This document shows, piece after piece, positions 9,374 through 17,803 of a stretch of 64,000 bases of DNA. Both the position numbers and the translations under genes were made by a program. The DNA lies in contig JACKKC010000017.1 of NCBI GenBank assembly GCA_020637615.1, positions 1 to 64,000 on the forward strand, written 5' to 3'. Source of the DNA: Rhodovulum sp. (GTDB lineage Bacteria; Pseudomonadota; Alphaproteobacteria; Rhodobacterales; Rhodobacteraceae). Below the pieces are notes generated by a model, which saw only the letters and a program-made list of their open reading frames with translations, did not search any database and was not told the DNA's origin. The first letter of the stretch is position 1. Every line of letters begins with the position of its first letter.

Positions 9374-10537
9374 ATGGCGGTGATCAACCGGATGGCGGAT
9401 TTCGCCGGCGACATGGCCGCCTGGCGCCGCGACCTGCACGGGATCCCGGAGCTCGATTTCGATCTCTTCGAGACCGCCGCCTATGTCGCGGCGCGGCTGC
9501 GCGAGATCGGCGTGGACGAGATCCACGAAGGCATCGCGCGCACCGGGATCGTGGGGATCATCCGGGGCCGGGGCGCGGGGCGGGTGATCGGGCTCCGGGC
9601 AGACATGGACGCACTGCCGATCGCGGAGGTGCGCGACCTGCCGTACCGCTCGCGGCATGCCGGCCGGATGCATGCCTGCGGCCACGACGGCCACATGGCA
9701 ATCCTGCTCGGGGCGGCGCGCTACCTCGCCGAGACGCGCAATTTCGCCGGCAGCGTGGCGCTGATCTTCCAGCCCTCGGAGGAGATGTCGGGCGGAGCGC
9801 GGGTGATGTGCGCCGAGGGGTTGATGGCGCGATTCGGGATCGAAAGCGTCTTTGCGCTGCATAACAAGCCGGGCATGGCGCTCGGCCGGATCGGAACGCG
9901 GGTCGGGCCGGTGATGGCGGCGGCTGACCAGTTCGAGATCCTGGTGCGGGGCCGCGGCGCCCATGCGGGCTATCCCCACCAGGGCATCGATCCGATGGAG
10001 GTGGCGGTCGGCATCGTGCAGGCGCTCTATTCCATCCCCGCGCGGCGGGTCGATCCGCTGGTGCCGGTGGTGGTCTCGCCCACCGTGCTCCAGGCCGGCA
10101 CGATCAGCAACGTGATCGCCCAGACCGCGCTGCTGGCCGGCACGGTGCGCAGCCTCGACGAGACCCTGCGCCGCCGGGTGGGCGCGGAGATCGCGGAGGT
10201 CGTCGAGGCGGTCGCGGCGGCGGCGGGGGCGCAGGCGGATCTGCGCTACGAATACGACTATCCGGTGACGGTGAACCACGCGGCCGAGACCGCGCTCGCC
10301 CTGCGCGCGGCGGCGGCGGTGGTCGGGGCGGACAATGTCGACGGAGCCATGGCGCCCGAGATGGTCGCCGAAGATTTCGCCTTCATGCTTCAGGAACGCC
10401 CCGGCGCCTATGTCCTTCTCGGAACGGGTCCGGGCGCGGGCTTGCATCATCCCGAATTCGACTACAATGACGAGGCGAGCCCGATCGGCGCGTCCTATTT
10501 CGCGCGCCTGGTGGAGACGGCGATGCCGCTCGCCTGA
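9374..10537 (+). CDS. M20 family amidohydrolase (hippurate hydrolase-like)
   Basis: 387 residues. The M20D metal site is visible: GLRADMDALPI, HACGHDGHMA (ligand Cys/His) and FQPSEEMSGGARVM, with a later HxxE-type region near EDFAFMLQERPGAY. A central lid/dimerisation domain runs from about residue 185 to 290. Such enzymes cleave N-acyl amino acids (hippurate, acetyl amino acids). The ATG follows GGGAGG. Substrate is not determined. Confidence 0.88.
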   Translation: MAVINRMADFAGDMAAWRRDLHGIPELDFDLFETAAYVAARLREIGVDEIHEGIARTGIVGIIRGRGAGRVIGLRADMDALPIAEVRDLPYRSRHAGRMHACGHDGHMAILLGAARYLAETRNFAGSVALIFQPSEEMSGGARVMCAEGLMARFGIESVFALHNKPGMALGRIGTRVGPVMAAADQFEILVRGRGAHAGYPHQGIDPMEVAVGIVQALYSIPARRVDPLVPVVVSPTVLQAGTISNVIAQTALLAGTVRSLDETLRRRVGAEIAEVVEAVAAAAGAQADLRYEYDYPVTVNHAAETALALRAAAAVVGADNVDGAMAPEMVAEDFAFMLQERPGAYVLLGTGPGAGLHHPEFDYNDEASPIGASYFARLVETAMPLA

Positions 10538-10566
10538 CCGCCGCGCGTCCGGGCGGGCGCCGCCGG

Positions 10567-11325
10567 TCAGATCGATCCGGCCTCGACCATGTAGTTGTTG
10601 GCGGTGCACATGGCCGCGTCGTCGGAGGCGAGGAAGACCACCATGCGCGCCACATGGGCCGGCTCGATCAGATCCGGAAGGCATTGCCGCTGGCGTTGCC
10701 GCTGCAGCGCCTCGGGGGTGACCCAGAGCGCCTTCTGCCGTTCGGTCATGATCCAGCCGGGAACCACCGTGTTGACGCGGATCCGGTGTGGCCCGAGGTC
10801 TCGGGCCATGGTCCGGGTCAGCCCGTGCACCGCCGCCTTGGCGGTGGCGTAGATCGGGAAGCCTCCGCCCGCCTCCCACCAGGAATTGGACCCCATGTTG
10901 ACGATGGCGCCGCCACCCGCCGCGATCATGTCGGGCGCCACCGCCTGAATGGCGAAGAAGAAGTGCCGCAGGTTGACGGCGATCCGGTCGTCGAAATACT
11001 CCGGCGTCACCTCGCGCCAGTCGTGCCGGTCGTCGCGGGCGGCGTTGTTGACCAGGACCGCCGCCGGGCCGAGCCTTTCGCGCAGGGCGGCGAGCGCGCG
11101 CCGCAGCGCCCCGATGTCGCGCAGGTCGCAGAGCTCGTAGGTGGCATTGCCGCCGATCTCCGCCGCCAGCGTCGCGGATGCTCCCCCGTCCATGTCGAGG
11201 AAGCCGACACGGGCATCCTGTTCGGCGAAGCCGCGCACGATCTCGGCGCCGATGCCCGAGGCGCCGCCGGTCACCACGACGGTCCTTCCGGCGAGGCTGG
11301 GATAGATGGCGAAACGTCGGGTCAT
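10567..11325 (-). CDS. SDR-family sugar/alcohol dehydrogenase
   Basis: 252 residues of the classical short-chain dehydrogenase fold: VVVTGGASGIG nucleotide loop, LVNNAA, catalytic Ser in MGSNSWW and YATAK catalytic Tyr/Lys. The VVPGWIMTERQ segment is shared with the second SDR at 45850-46620, so the two are paralogues of a sugar-dehydrogenase-like group. Start 11325 (MTRRFAIYP) is chosen because the longer frame is Arg/Pro-rich and unlike the family. It is followed by nothing co-directional that names its substrate. Confidence 0.85.
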   Translation of the reverse strand: MTRRFAIYPSLAGRTVVVTGGASGIGAEIVRGFAEQDARVGFLDMDGGASATLAAEIGGNATYELCDLRDIGALRRALAALRERLGPAAVLVNNAARDDRHDWREVTPEYFDDRIAVNLRHFFFAIQAVAPDMIAAGGGAIVNMGSNSWWEAGGGFPIYATAKAAVHGLTRTMARDLGPHRIRVNTVVPGWIMTERQKALWVTPEALQRQRQRQCLPDLIEPAHVARMVVFLASDDAAMCTANNYMVEAGSI

Positions 11326-11362
11326 CTGGTTCTCGCTTTCCGGTGCCTGGGGTTGGGTCGGC

Positions 11363-11674
11363 CTAGCCAGCGATCTCGGCCGCGAGGCGCGACCATTCCG
11401 CGCCGGGGTCGGCACCTTGGCGCCGGTCGCCCGCGCGCCGGTACCAATAGTCGGAATTGCCGAGGTCGCCCTCGATCCAGTGGGCCAGACCATGGACCAG
11501 GTCATGGTCGCGTCGGCCCTCGCCCTCCTGGCAGATGGCGTGGGCGCGGGACCATTCCGGCCCGGTGCGGAGCCCGCCCTTCGCGAGCCACCAGAGCGCC
11601 TGCGCCGCCGGGGCAAGGTCGTCGGGTGGCGCGGCCGCGTCGAGGCCCGCGGTGATCCGGTCGGCATTCGACAT
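11363..11674 (-). CDS. Hypothetical protein, 103 residues
   Basis: I do not recognise a named family. The protein (start MSNADRITAGLD) has a compact, Trp/His-rich core with QALWWLAKGG, HAICQEGEGRRDHD, LAHWIEGDLGNSDYWYRRAG, which looks like a folded helical domain. GGAGGCGCCGCACC lies directly before the ATG, supporting 11674. It lies 37 bases upstream of the SDR in the same direction, so the two are probably co-transcribed and may share a sugar-related pathway. Confidence 0.6.
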   Translation of the reverse strand: MSNADRITAGLDAAAPPDDLAPAAQALWWLAKGGLRTGPEWSRAHAICQEGEGRRDHDLVHGLAHWIEGDLGNSDYWYRRAGDRRQGADPGAEWSRLAAEIAG

Positions 11675-11774
11675 GGTGCGGCGCCTCCCCTTGCCGGTCA
11701 TTTCCCCTGCAAGGGGGCCGGATTCGCGCCGGGGCGTCAACAGCAAAGCCGCGTCCTGCCCGCGGCCGGCAGAG

Positions 11775-12839
11775 TCAGCCGCCCCGTAACGGGAGGGCCT
11801 CCGGGCCCACGAGCGGGCGACGGGCGCGCTTGCGCAGGAGTTCCAGATGGCCCAGCGGTGTCCAGCCGACGATCGTCGTGTCGATATCCTCGTCGCGCAG
11901 CGCCGCGGTCAAGGCGGCCTCGATGCGCCGGCGCTCGCCCTTCGGGAGCGGCGCGAGGTCGAGGACGATCTGGCCGCCGAGCCCGCGCAGCCGCAGCTGG
12001 CGGGGCAGGTCGCGGATCGCCGCGAGATTGGCCTTGAGCGCGGCCGCCGGGGAGGTGTCGGCGCCGGTATTCACGTCGACCGCGACGAGCGCGCGCGTCG
12101 CCTCGATGGTGAAATGGCCGTCACCCGCCGGGATGCGCGCATCCGCCATCGCCGCGACCGCCTCCCAGATTCCGGCATCGGCCAGCGCGGTGGCGGCCTC
12201 GCGCAGGGCGGCATCGGGCGTCCACCAGTCGCGCCGGGCGGTTTCGGCGGCGCCGGGCGCGGGGCGCAGGCATGCCGGCGCGGCATCGGCCGCGGCGGCC
12301 GCGATGGGCTGCCACTCGGCCCGGAGCGCTTCGATCTCGCGGGCGATCGCTGGGGCGGGGGCCGTTGCAGCGGCGCTGCGCAGGATCAGGCCGAGATCGT
12401 CCGGAGCGCCCTCCATCGCCGAGTCGGCGAGGGCCTCCAGGCTCTGCCGCAGGTCGGGCGCGCGGATCGAGCGGGCGATGTTGCGGCCGGGCGCGCCCGG
12501 CGTCAGGATCGCGAACCGGCCCTTGAGCCGGATCCTCTCGCCGACCGGTGGAGCCTTGCCGGGTTCGGCCCAGCCGCCGACCTGCACCAGCACCGGCCTT
12601 CCCGGCGGGGGAAGGCGCCGGTTGCGCAGGAATCCCGAATGGCCGGCGCCGAGGTCGACCATCGCGCCGCCGAGCCCCTTCATCGGGCGGGAGGCCACGG
12701 CGCGGAAGATCGCCTCCGGTTGCGGGGCGCTGCCGGCGGGCGGATCGATCAGGAGGTCGTGCAGCTGGCCGTCGACCAGGAGCGCCGTGGCGTCTCCGCC
12801 GCCGGGCAGGGGCTCGATGAGGATCTGCCTGCCTTTCAC
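11775..12839 (-). CDS. rng: Ribonuclease E/G family protein, short form
   Basis: 354 residues, RNase G-like, lacking the S1-length N terminus and the Zn-link CPxC motif of full RNase E. The catalytic metal-binding aspartates lie in VAVDVNTGAD and IVLDLAPL. GHSGFLRNR and GKAPPVGERIRLKGRFAIL mark the N-terminal portion. This compact form is common in Rhodobacterales downstream of maf. Its ATG overlaps the maf stop (ATGA). It may act in RNA processing, and the missing Zn-link suggests a different oligomeric state from RNase E. Confidence 0.82.
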   Translation of the reverse strand: MKGRQILIEPLPGGGDATALLVDGQLHDLLIDPPAGSAPQPEAIFRAVASRPMKGLGGAMVDLGAGHSGFLRNRRLPPPGRPVLVQVGGWAEPGKAPPVGERIRLKGRFAILTPGAPGRNIARSIRAPDLRQSLEALADSAMEGAPDDLGLILRSAAATAPAPAIAREIEALRAEWQPIAAAAADAAPACLRPAPGAAETARRDWWTPDAALREAATALADAGIWEAVAAMADARIPAGDGHFTIEATRALVAVDVNTGADTSPAAALKANLAAIRDLPRQLRLRGLGGQIVLDLAPLPKGERRRIEAALTAALRDEDIDTTIVGWTPLGHLELLRKRARRPLVGPEALPLRGG

Positions 12840-13426
12840 GGCCGGGCCGCGGGGCGGATGCCGGCGGCGGCGAGCAGGCCGACTGTCTCGGCGAGCGGCA
12901 GGCCGACGACATTGGAATAGGAGCCGTTGATCCAGGGAATGAGCGCGCCGGCGCGCCCCTGGATCCCGTAGCCGCCGGCCTTGTCCTGCCAGTCGTCGCT
13001 GGCGACATGGGCGGCGATCTCGCCCTCCGACAGGCGCTTGAAGCGCACGGCGGTCTCCACGGTCCGGCTGCGCAGGCGTTCGGGGCCGCGCAGGGCGATG
13101 GCGGTGACGACCCGGTGCCGGCGCCCGGAGAGCAGCCGCAGGAAGCTCTCCGCCTCGGCCGCGTCCCGAGGCTTGCCGAGCATGCGGCGGCCGAGGGCGA
13201 CGATCGTGTCGGCCGCCAGTACCGCGTCGGCGGCGGCCGCTTCGACGGCGGACGCCTTGGCGATCGCCAGGCGCAGGGCGCAGGCGCGGGGCAATTCGCC
13301 CGGGCGAGGCGTCTCGTCGATTTGGGCGGGGGCGAGGGCGTCGGGGAAGTAGCCTGCCTGGGCCAGAAGTTCGGCCCGGCGCGGCGAAGCCGAGGCGAGG
13401 ATCAGCCGCGGCACGTGCCCGGCCAA
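12836..13426 (-). CDS. maf: Maf-like nucleotide pyrophosphatase
   Basis: 196 residues. LILASASPRRAELLAQAG at the N terminus, VLAADTIVALGRRMLGKP in the centre and DKAGGYGIQGRAGALI with GSYSNVVGLPLAET at the C terminus are the Maf signature. It removes non-canonical or modified nucleotides (dTTP/UTP class) from the pool. It lies immediately after infA and overlaps the RNase gene, within the leftward housekeeping operon. Confidence 0.93.
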   Translation of the reverse strand: MAGHVPRLILASASPRRAELLAQAGYFPDALAPAQIDETPRPGELPRACALRLAIAKASAVEAAAADAVLAADTIVALGRRMLGKPRDAAEAESFLRLLSGRRHRVVTAIALRGPERLRSRTVETAVRFKRLSEGEIAAHVASDDWQDKAGGYGIQGRAGALIPWINGSYSNVVGLPLAETVGLLAAAGIRPAARP

Positions 13427-13427
13427 G

Positions 13428-13646
13428 TCACTTGAAGCGATAGTTGATCCGTCCCTTGGTCAGGTCATAGGGCGTCATCTCGACCTGAACCTTGTCGCCG
13501 GCCAGCACGCGGATGCGGTTCTTGCGCATCTTGCCGGCGGTATGCGCGATGATGACGTGGCCGTTCTCGAGCTCCACCCGGAAGGTCGCGTTGGGCAGAA
13601 GCTCGGTCACGACCCCGGGAAATTCGAGAAGTTCTTCCTTGGCCAT
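13428..13646 (-). CDS. infA: Translation initiation factor IF-1
   Basis: 72 residues forming one S1/OB-fold: MAKEELLEFPGVVTELLPNA, GHVIIAHTAGKMRKNRIRV, GDKVQVEMTPYDLTKGRI and RFK at the end, essentially the textbook IF-1. The start at 13646 gives the exact family length; a longer frame is open upstream but is not part of IF-1. It ends one base before maf starts. Confidence 0.98.
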   Translation of the reverse strand: MAKEELLEFPGVVTELLPNATFRVELENGHVIIAHTAGKMRKNRIRVLAGDKVQVEMTPYDLTKGRINYRFK

Positions 13647-13772
13647 CTGGTCTCCGATACGGGTCCTGTGCATGCGCAGCGGCAGAAGCTTTTTTGCGCG
13701 CGCGGAAAATGACGCCAATGCCGCGTCAGTTCAAGGGAAATCGCGGTGATGAGCGTAAAGCGATCATGCTGC

Positions 13773-14249
13773 TCAATTTCTGTAATGTAGCACGCAGATC
13801 AGGGTGAAGAGGCGGCGGGCGGTGGCGAGGTCGGTTTCGACCCTGCCCTCGAGCCTTTCGAGCAGGAGCCGGCTGCCCTGGTCGTGGATGCTGCGCCGTC
13901 CGGTATCTACCGCCTCGATGGCGGCGGGCGGCAGACGGCGCACGGCGTCGAAATAGCTTTCGCAGATCTGGAAGTAATCCTTCACGATCTGGTTGAACGG
14001 CGCCAGGGAAAGCTCCAGGCCACCGGCGGCTTCGCCGCCCTCCGTGGCGAGCCGCATTCCGAGGCGGCCGTCGTTCACCGCGAGCGTCAGCTGGTAGGGG
14101 CCGGGCGCCGTCGCGCCGGCAAGGCGGAAGCGGTTGCTCTCCAGGAGGTCGAAGATCGCGACCTGGCGCTCCTGCTCGATCTCCGGGGTCGGCGGCGGGA
14201 GCCCCGCCTCGTCGAGCGTCACCGCGCTGAGCCGGTCGGCGTCAGGCAT
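13773..14249 (-). CDS. UPF0262 family protein
   Basis: 158 residues, conserved in alphaproteobacteria directly after hisD. Recognisable segments are LNQIVKDYFQI-like FNQIVKDYFQICESYFDAVR, DTGRRSIHDQGSRLL and the C-terminal ARRLFTLICVLHYRN. Function is unknown. The chosen ATG overlaps the hisD stop by 8 bases, as is typical for this pair. A low-molecular-weight phosphatase gene that I would expect next in many Rhodobacterales is absent; 126 non-coding bases separate it from infA. Confidence 0.88.
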   Translation of the reverse strand: MPDADRLSAVTLDEAGLPPPTPEIEQERQVAIFDLLESNRFRLAGATAPGPYQLTLAVNDGRLGMRLATEGGEAAGGLELSLAPFNQIVKDYFQICESYFDAVRRLPPAAIEAVDTGRRSIHDQGSRLLLERLEGRVETDLATARRLFTLICVLHYRN

Positions 14250-15558
14250 CCCGCCCGGCCTCGTTGAGCCGCGCGAGCCGGGCCTCGACGGAGAGCGCAT
14301 GCGCCTCCAGGCCCTCGGCCCGCGCCAGCCGCACCGCGGCGGGGCCGACATGGGCGAGGGCCGCGGGGGTCATGCGGGCCAAGGTGGTGCGCTTCATGAA
14401 ATCGAGCACCGAGAGGCCGGAGGAGAACCGCGCGGACCGCGACGTCGGCAGGACATGGTTCGGGCCGCCCACGTAGTCGCCGATCGCCTCGGCGGTGAGC
14501 GGACCGATGAAGATGGCGCCGGCGTGGCTTACGCGGGCCGCGAGTTCCTCCGCCTCGGCGGTGAAGATCTCGAGATGCTCGGGCGCGATGCGGTCGGAGA
14601 TCGCCACGGCCGTCTCCCAGTCCTCCACCACGATCACCGCGCCGAAGTCGCGCCAGCTCGCGCCCGCGATCTCCCGGCGTTCCAGCGTCGCCAGCCGGGC
14701 GTCCACCGCTGCCGCCACGGCGCGGCCGAAGTCGGCGTCGTTGGTGACGAGGATGGATTGCGCCGCGGGGTCGTGCTCGGCCTGGGCCATCAGATCGAGC
14801 GCCACCCAGTCGGGATCGTTGCGCCCGTCCGCCATCACCAGGACCTCGGACGGGCCCGCGATCATGTCGATGCCGACCAGCCCGAAGACGCGGCGCTTGG
14901 CCGCCGCGACCCAGGCATTGCCGGGGCCGGTGATCTTGTCCACGGGGCGGATTGTCTCTGTCCCATAGGCCAGCGCGCCAATCGCCTGGGCGCCGCCGAT
15001 GCGGTAGATCGTCTCGACCCCGGCGAGCCGGGCGGCAAGCAGTACCAGCGGATTGATCGCGCCGTCCGGGGTCGGCGCGCAGATCACCAGACGGCCGACA
15101 CCGGCGACCCGCGCCGGGATCGCGTTCATCAGCACCGAGGAGGGATAGGAGGCACGGCCCCCGGGCACGTAGAGCCCGGCCGCCGCGACCGGGGTCCAGC
15201 GCCAGCCGAGCTGTGCCCCGGAAGCGTCCGACCATTGCGCATCGGCCGGCAACTGGCGCTCGTGATAGGCGCGGATGCGGTCGGCCGCGAGTTCGAGCGC
15301 GGCGCGGTCCTGCGGGTCGACCCCGGCGATGGCCGCATCGATCTCCTCCGCCGAGAAGGCGAGGGTCTCGGGCGTCAGCGACAGGCGGTCCCAGCGCTCG
15401 GTCAGCGCGATCAGCGCCGCATCGCCGCGGGTCTCCACGTCGGCCAGGATCGCCGCGGCATCGGCGTCCACCGCGGCCTCGGTCTCGCGCTTCTGCGCGA
15501 GAAGCGCGGCGAATCGCGCGTCGAAATCCGGGCTGCGGCTGTCGAGGAAATGCGGCAT
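14242..15558 (-). CDS. hisD: Histidinol dehydrogenase
   Basis: 438 residues. It catalyses the last two NAD-dependent steps of histidine synthesis. GPGNAWVAAAKR and AGPSEVLVMAD are the nucleotide-site blocks; LMAQAEHDPAAQSIL carries the Gln/His zinc region, APEHLEIFT the catalytic Glu-His pair, and GPNHVLPTSRSARFSSGLSV the C-terminal signature. Start MPHFLDSRSPDF at 15558 matches family length. It sits 14 bases after DUF2948. Confidence 0.96.
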   Translation of the reverse strand: MPHFLDSRSPDFDARFAALLAQKRETEAAVDADAAAILADVETRGDAALIALTERWDRLSLTPETLAFSAEEIDAAIAGVDPQDRAALELAADRIRAYHERQLPADAQWSDASGAQLGWRWTPVAAAGLYVPGGRASYPSSVLMNAIPARVAGVGRLVICAPTPDGAINPLVLLAARLAGVETIYRIGGAQAIGALAYGTETIRPVDKITGPGNAWVAAAKRRVFGLVGIDMIAGPSEVLVMADGRNDPDWVALDLMAQAEHDPAAQSILVTNDADFGRAVAAAVDARLATLERREIAGASWRDFGAVIVVEDWETAVAISDRIAPEHLEIFTAEAEELAARVSHAGAIFIGPLTAEAIGDYVGGPNHVLPTSRSARFSSGLSVLDFMKRTTLARMTPAALAHVGPAAVRLARAEGLEAHALSVEARLARLNEAGRDA

Positions 15559-15572
15559 CGCGGCGGCCGGGA

Positions 15573-16055
15573 TCAGTCGGGGGAATGCCGGGGCGCCGCG
15601 CCGGCCTGGGCGAGATGCGGGCGGGTCACGTCGGTCAGGGTCACCTCGAGGCATTCGACGTCGAGTGCGATCTCGCCGTCGCCGGCGAGCACCGCGCGGA
15701 GCCGGCCGCCGCCCTCGGGTCCGGGCTCGAAGCCCAGCGACAGCAGCGAGATCACCAGGTCGCGGTCCTGCGGGTCGACGCCCATGGCCCGCACGCGGGT
15801 CGCGCTCTCGATGGTGAGCAGGCAGCGCACCCGCTCGAAGGGGCGGTTCTGGCGGCGGGCGCGGGCGCTGTCCTCCCAGCGGAAGCGGTTGAGCAGCAGG
15901 GTGAACCGCCTGTGCCGCGGCATCCAGGCGATGTCCGAGGTCTGTCCCACGGCATCCTGCACCAGCGCCGAGATCACCGCGAGATCCTCCGCCGTCTCGG
16001 CGCGCAGACGCAGCGGCCGTTCGGCGCCGTCCTCGAAGCGCGCGTCCTCGGTCAT
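15573..16055 (-). CDS. DUF2948 family protein
   Basis: 160 residues. The family is found almost only in alphaproteobacteria between murA and hisD, as here. Visible conserved parts are LAVISALVQDAVGQTSDIAW, RRFTLLLNRFRWED and VRCLLTIESATRV. No function is known and no catalytic motif is obvious. Its ATG overlaps the murA stop, so it is translationally coupled to murA. Confidence 0.85.
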   Translation of the reverse strand: MTEDARFEDGAERPLRLRAETAEDLAVISALVQDAVGQTSDIAWMPRHRRFTLLLNRFRWEDSARARRQNRPFERVRCLLTIESATRVRAMGVDPQDRDLVISLLSLGFEPGPEGGGRLRAVLAGDGEIALDVECLEVTLTDVTRPHLAQAGAAPRHSPD

Positions 16056-17323
16056 GCCGCCTCGCGGATGCGTTCGATCTCGGCGCCGCAGGCCGAGAGC
16101 TTCTCCTCGACGCGCTCGTAGCCGCGGTCGAGGTGATAGACGCGCGCCACGCGGGTCTCGCCCTCGGCGGCGAGCCCGGCGAGGATCAGGCTGACCGAGG
16201 CGCGCAGGTCGGTGGCCATGACCGGTGCGCCCTTGAGCCGTTCCACCCCGGTGACCGTGGCGGTGCCGCCATGGACCTCGATTTGCGCCCCCATGCGCAC
16301 GAGTTCCGGCGCATGCATGAAGCGGTTCTCGAAGATGCGCTCCTCGAGATGGCTGGTGCCGTCGGCGGTGGCCAGGAGCGCCATCATCTGCGCCTGGAGA
16401 TCGGTGGGAAAGCCCGGGTGCGGCGCAGTGACCACGTCGACCGGCCGGATGCGGCCGTTCGCCCGGCTGACCCGCAGGCCGGCGTCGGTCTCGCGCACCT
16501 CGATCCCGGCGGCCTCGAGCTTGTCGGCGAAGGCCGCGACCAGATCGCGCCGGCCGCCGAGCAGTTCCACGTCGCCGCCGGTGATGGCGGGGGCCAGCAT
16601 GTAGGTGCCGAGCTCGATCCGGTCGGCGACCACGGGATGGGTCGCGCCGCGCAGGCGGTCGACGCCCTGGACCTCGATCGTGGCCGAGCCCTCGCCGGCG
16701 ATCTGGGCGCCCATGCGGCGCAGGCAATGCACCAGGTCGACGATTTCGGGCTCGCGGGCGGCGTTCTTCAAGAGCGTGGTGCCGCGGGCCAGCGTCGCGG
16801 CCATCAGGATGTTCTCGGTCGCCCCGACCGAGACCATCGGCATGTCGATGGTCGCGCCCCGGAGCCCGTCCGTGGCGCTGGCGTGCACATAGCCGTCGCG
16901 CAGTTCGAGCGTCGCGCCGAGCGCTTCGAGCCCCTTGAGATGCAGGTCCACGGGGCGCGCGCCAATGGCGCAGCCGCCGGGCAGCGAGACCACCGCGTGA
17001 CCGTCGCGCGCCAGCATCGGTCCGAGCACCAGGATCGAGGCGCGCATCTTGCGCACCAGGTCGTAATCCGCTCGGTGGTTGGCGATGGCCTGCGTGCCGA
17101 CGACGAGGACGCGCCCGTCCTGCAGGCTCGCGACCTCGCAGCCGAGCGATTCGAGCAAGGCGCTCATGGTGCGGATGTCGGAGAGGCGCGGCGCGTTGGT
17201 CAGCGTCAGCGGCTCGTCGGTGAGGAGGGCCGCCGGCATCAGCGTGAGGCAGGCGTTCTTGGCGCCCGAGATCGGAATGCGCCCCTCCAGCCGACGGCCG
17301 CCGCGCACGAGAATGCTGTCCAT
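16052..17323 (-). CDS. murA: UDP-GlcNAc 1-carboxyvinyltransferase
   Basis: 423 residues of the EPSP-synthase fold. It performs the first committed step of peptidoglycan synthesis, transferring enolpyruvate to UDP-GlcNAc. RIPISGAKNACLTLMPAALL marks the N-terminal Lys/Asn site; the catalytic Cys lies in the PGGCAIGARPVDLHL loop, so the enzyme should be fosfomycin-sensitive in principle. HPGFPTDLQAQMMAL and FENRFMHAPEL are the C-terminal signatures. Start 17323 (MDSILVRGG) gives the family length. Confidence 0.97.
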   Translation of the reverse strand: MDSILVRGGRRLEGRIPISGAKNACLTLMPAALLTDEPLTLTNAPRLSDIRTMSALLESLGCEVASLQDGRVLVVGTQAIANHRADYDLVRKMRASILVLGPMLARDGHAVVSLPGGCAIGARPVDLHLKGLEALGATLELRDGYVHASATDGLRGATIDMPMVSVGATENILMAATLARGTTLLKNAAREPEIVDLVHCLRRMGAQIAGEGSATIEVQGVDRLRGATHPVVADRIELGTYMLAPAITGGDVELLGGRRDLVAAFADKLEAAGIEVRETDAGLRVSRANGRIRPVDVVTAPHPGFPTDLQAQMMALLATADGTSHLEERIFENRFMHAPELVRMGAQIEVHGGTATVTGVERLKGAPVMATDLRASVSLILAGLAAEGETRVARVYHLDRGYERVEEKLSACGAEIERIREAA

Positions 17324-17330
17324 GGATGCG

Positions 17331-17489
17331 TCAGTCCTGCTGGTCGCGGGCTCCGGCCGCGCCGCTGCGCGCCCGTTTCTGCGCCTTGCGCCGCGCGAGA
17401 TTGGCCCGCAGCGCCTCCGCCAGCCGCTCGGCCTTGCGCGCGGCGGGCGCCGGCTTATCCTTGGCGGCGGGGGGCGGGTTCCTCTGCAT
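17331..17489 (-). CDS. Small basic protein upstream of murA (52 residues)
   Basis: An ATG at 17489 opens a 52-residue frame ending 7 bases before murA. Translation is Lys/Arg/Ala-rich, with KDKPAPAARKAERLAEALRA then NLARRKAQKRARSG: an amphipathic basic helix after a Pro-rich lead. Similar tiny basic proteins precede murA in related Rhodobacteraceae as far as I recall, which supports it being real. Function unknown; nucleic-acid or ribosome contact is only a guess from charge. Confidence 0.65.
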   Translation of the reverse strand: MQRNPPPAAKDKPAPAARKAERLAEALRANLARRKAQKRARSGAAGARDQQD

Positions 17490-17596
17490 GGGGTCTCTCT
17501 AGCGCAGGCGATGGGCTGGGTCCAGATTGTGCTTGCGCCAAGTGCCAGATCCGCTAGAAGGCCCGGGCTCGCCGCCGCGGAACGAAGGGCGGAATT

Positions 17597-17671
17597 GCTG
17601 CCGTAGCTCAGGGGTAGAGCACTCCCTTGGTAAGGGAGAGGCCGCGCGTTCAAATCGCGCCGGCAGCACCA
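17597..17671 (+). tRNA. tRNA-Thr (GGT anticodon)
   Basis: A full cloverleaf can be folded: acceptor stem GCTGCCG/CGGCAGC (7 bp), D arm GCTC-AGGGGTA-GAGC, anticodon stem CTCCC/GGGAG with loop TTGGTAA (anticodon GGT at 17629-17631), and T arm GCGCG-TTCAAAT-CGCGC. The CCA end is encoded. It marks the left limit of the accessory region, and tRNA 3' ends are common attachment sites, though I did not find a duplicate of this 3' end at the other border. Confidence 0.97.
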
Positions 17672-17701
17672 CTAAAAGCCTAACAATCCCAAGAAGATAA
17701 G

Positions 17702-17723
17702 CGGGCCACCTCCGGGTGGCCCG
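17702..17723 (+). terminator. Hairpin after tRNA-Thr
   Basis: A 9-bp stem CGGGCCACC/GGTGGCCCG with a 4-base loop lies 31 bases after the tRNA. The following sequence is only moderately T-rich (GCTTGCTT), so it is a plausible rather than a canonical terminator. Confidence 0.6.
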
Positions 17724-17803
17724 GCTTGCTTCAGCCCCTGGGGTAGCGCTGGGGGCGCGGCGGGGTGGCTAGAATCCGGGTTCGGCCGCCGATATGATCG
17801 CGC

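Noticed and set aside
17641..17671. tRNA-Thr 3' end as proven attachment site
   Set aside because: I looked for a second copy near the integrase and around 23.8-24.2 kb and did not see one, so I list it only as a border.
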